Part shown: piece by piece, positions 63,086 through 64,000 of the stretch | Layout of the letters: the number at the start of each line of letters is the position of its first letter | Position numbering within the stretch: the first letter of the stretch is position 1 | Origin: Armatimonadota bacterium | Lineage (GTDB): Bacteria; Armatimonadota; HRBIN16 | Assembly: GCA_026003175.1 (NCBI GenBank) | Contig: BPGT01000002.1 | Location: 806,001-870,000 of the forward strand | Reading direction: 5' to 3' | Length of the DNA stretch: 64,000 nt | Made by a program: the position numbers and the translations under genes | The notes under the pieces: generated by a model | The model's database searches: none | What the model was told of the DNA's origin: nothing | The model's input: only the letters and a program-made list of their open reading frames with translations

Positions 63086-63161
63086 GCGTTCGTTTGCCCT
63101 TGGGCGTCGATACCGAACTCCCAATTTTTCTCGTTGTTTTGCAGGTGAGACGAGAAAGGGC

Positions 63162-63209
63162 TTGCAATCTCTAAAACGCTCTGCTAAAATAAAGATAGTT
63201 AACGTTAAC
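63162..63209 (+). promoter_or_regulatory. Promoter and palindromic operator of the lacI-type gene
   Basis: TTGCAA (63162-63167), 17-base spacer, TAAAAT (63185-63190). The perfect 12-bp palindrome GTTAACGTTAAC (63198-63209), with the central CG typical of LacI-family sites, sits at the expected transcription start, which implies autorepression. Confidence 0.75.
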
Positions 63210-63219
63210 GTTGATCGAG

Positions 63220-64000
63220 ATGGCGAAAATGCGCGTGACCATCAGACACATTGCGGAGGAGGTTGGCGTCTCCGCGATGACGGTCTCCCGAGCCTTGCGT
63301 AATGACAAGGGCGTTAGCGAAGCCTTGCGCCAGCGCATTTTGCAGGCAGCGGAACGGCTGAACTATCGTCCAAACCTGCTGGCGCGGGGTCTGGTATCGC
63401 AGCGCACTTATCTTATCGGCGTGCTTATCCCCAACCTGCGACACTCCTTCTGGCTGCACATGGTCATAGGTATCGAAGAGGTGGCTAAACGCGAAGGCTA
63501 CACGGTGCTGATATGTCACTCCGACGACGACCTTCAGGTAGAGCAGCAGGAAATCCGCTCGTTGATTAGCCGGCAAGTGGAAGCGCTGCTGATAGCCTCC
63601 TGTAATCCCGACCGTAATGCTTCCTTCCTGAGCACGCTGCAGCAGGAACATATCCCTGCCGTACTATTTGACCGTTACTCACAGGCACTGCATCTCCCTT
63701 ATGTGGGATGCGATGACCGTGCAGGTGCTCGGCTGGCAACGGAGCACCTGGTACGGTGCAAATACCGAAAAATCGCCCACCTGGCAGGCGACCAGTCGCT
63801 CAGTGTGGGACGTGACCGTTTACTAGGCTATCAGGAGGTGATGCAAGAAGCGGGGCAGCAACCCATCGTGGAAGTGTGCGGGTTCGGCGAGGATAACGGC
63901 TACAAAGGCTTCCGGCGTTTGTTTACCAAACACCGCCCGGATGCTATCTTTGCCTCCCACGACCCCGTAGCCATCGGCGCGATGCGCGCTGCCTTCGAAA
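63220..64000 (+). CDS. LacI-family transcriptional regulator, 3'-truncated by the window
   Basis: From ATG 63220 (or 63229) the frame runs to the window end, 260 codons. The helix-turn-helix reads VTIRHIAEEVGVSAMTVSRAL with hinge ERLNYRPNLLARGL, then a periplasmic-binding-protein-like domain (YLIGVLIPNLRHSFWLHMVIGIE, PAVLFDRYSQALHLPYVGCDD, KIAHLAGDQSLSVGRDRLLGYQEVM, AIFASHDPVAIGAM). It probably binds the palindrome in its own promoter and may control the divergent ABC ATPase gene. The effector is not predictable; roughly the last quarter is missing. Confidence 0.92.
   Translation, partial: MAKMRVTIRHIAEEVGVSAMTVSRALRNDKGVSEALRQRILQAAERLNYRPNLLARGLVSQRTYLIGVLIPNLRHSFWLHMVIGIEEVAKREGYTVLICHSDDDLQVEQQEIRSLISRQVEALLIASCNPDRNASFLSTLQQEHIPAVLFDRYSQALHLPYVGCDDRAGARLATEHLVRCKYRKIAHLAGDQSLSVGRDRLLGYQEVMQEAGQQPIVEVCGFGEDNGYKGFRRLFTKHRPDAIFASHDPVAIGAMRAAFE

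Noticed and set aside
1-64000. CRISPR arrays, rRNA or tRNA genes, phage or plasmid modules
   Set aside because: No regularly spaced repeats, conserved rRNA segments, tRNA-like cloverleafs, integrase or replication genes were noticed; a tRNAscan or Infernal run would be decisive.

Overview
The window reads as chromosome of a Gram-negative-type, free-living bacterium, most likely Armatimonadota or a close relative. This is inference: the best markers are two solitary type IV prepilin-like proteins with the [14 protein letters not shown] methylation motif followed by a [13 protein letters not shown]-type helix, alongside a futalosine (mqnA/mqnP) menaquinone route, a tricorn-like protease, a split transketolase and an exosortase. 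No rRNA, tRNA or CRISPR array was seen. Genes are densely packed, mostly with clear AGGAGG ribosome sites and sigma70-type promoters.

Layout. 1-2.7 kb: end of a beta-propeller protein, a HEPN/MNT toxin-antitoxin pair, a prepilin-like gene. 2.7-8.4 kb: an odd glycosidase-like protein with arginine-rich arms, a HAD phosphatase, and a split transketolase behind a palindromic operator. 8.5-18.9 kb: a subtilase, then an exopolysaccharide/exosortase operon (SLBB export protein, chain-length/BY-kinase, sugar transferase, DPPR-synthase-like UbiA, GtrA, exosortase, EpsI) facing a GT-C-type membrane protein. 19-32.7 kb: tricorn protease, nadC, mgtC (frameshifted), PQQ-propeller protein, dprA, HprK-like ATPase (frameshifted), HtrA, folC, MFS. 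32.8-37.4 kb: a complete group 3b-type [NiFe] hydrogenase operon (HydB, a cNMP-binding-domain protein, HydG, HydD, HydA). 37.4-57.2 kb: DUF6785-like membrane protein (frameshifted), a second subtilase, glycosyltransferase, folE2, a secreted HExxH protein, a GH5-like secreted glycosidase, a second prepilin, MTA/SAH deaminase with a class II aldolase, mqnA/mqnP. 57.2-64 kb: a tandem duplication of a PEP-CTERM-like secreted protein, a DPM1-type glycosyltransferase, a GntR-type regulator, a UgpC/MalK-type ABC ATPase and the start of a LacI regulator.

The most informative signal is a shared sigma54 (-24/-12) promoter, TGGYACG-N4-TTGCA. It occurs three times: before the exopolysaccharide/exosortase operon (10.4 kb) and before each of the two PEP-CTERM-like genes (58.2 and 59.4 kb). 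Sorting enzyme and candidate substrates, about 40 kb apart, therefore look like one sigma54 regulon. The substrates end in a variant sorting tag (IPDAST, hydrophobic helix, RRKKA) rather than the classical PEP motif.

The second signal is a 186-bp non-autonomous mobile element. It is present twice, in opposite orientations, each copy flanked by a perfect 9-bp target duplication. In both cases the duplication ends on the first T of the -35 box (TTGAC) of the downstream promoter.

Seven genes are interrupted by small indels, and an eighth (the DPM1-type gene) ends early through one. Four are simple homopolymer length changes spread over the window. The others cluster at 58.5-62.4 kb, are mostly outside homopolymers, and in three cases return to the original frame. 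Sequencing or consensus error must be excluded before these are treated as pseudogenes.
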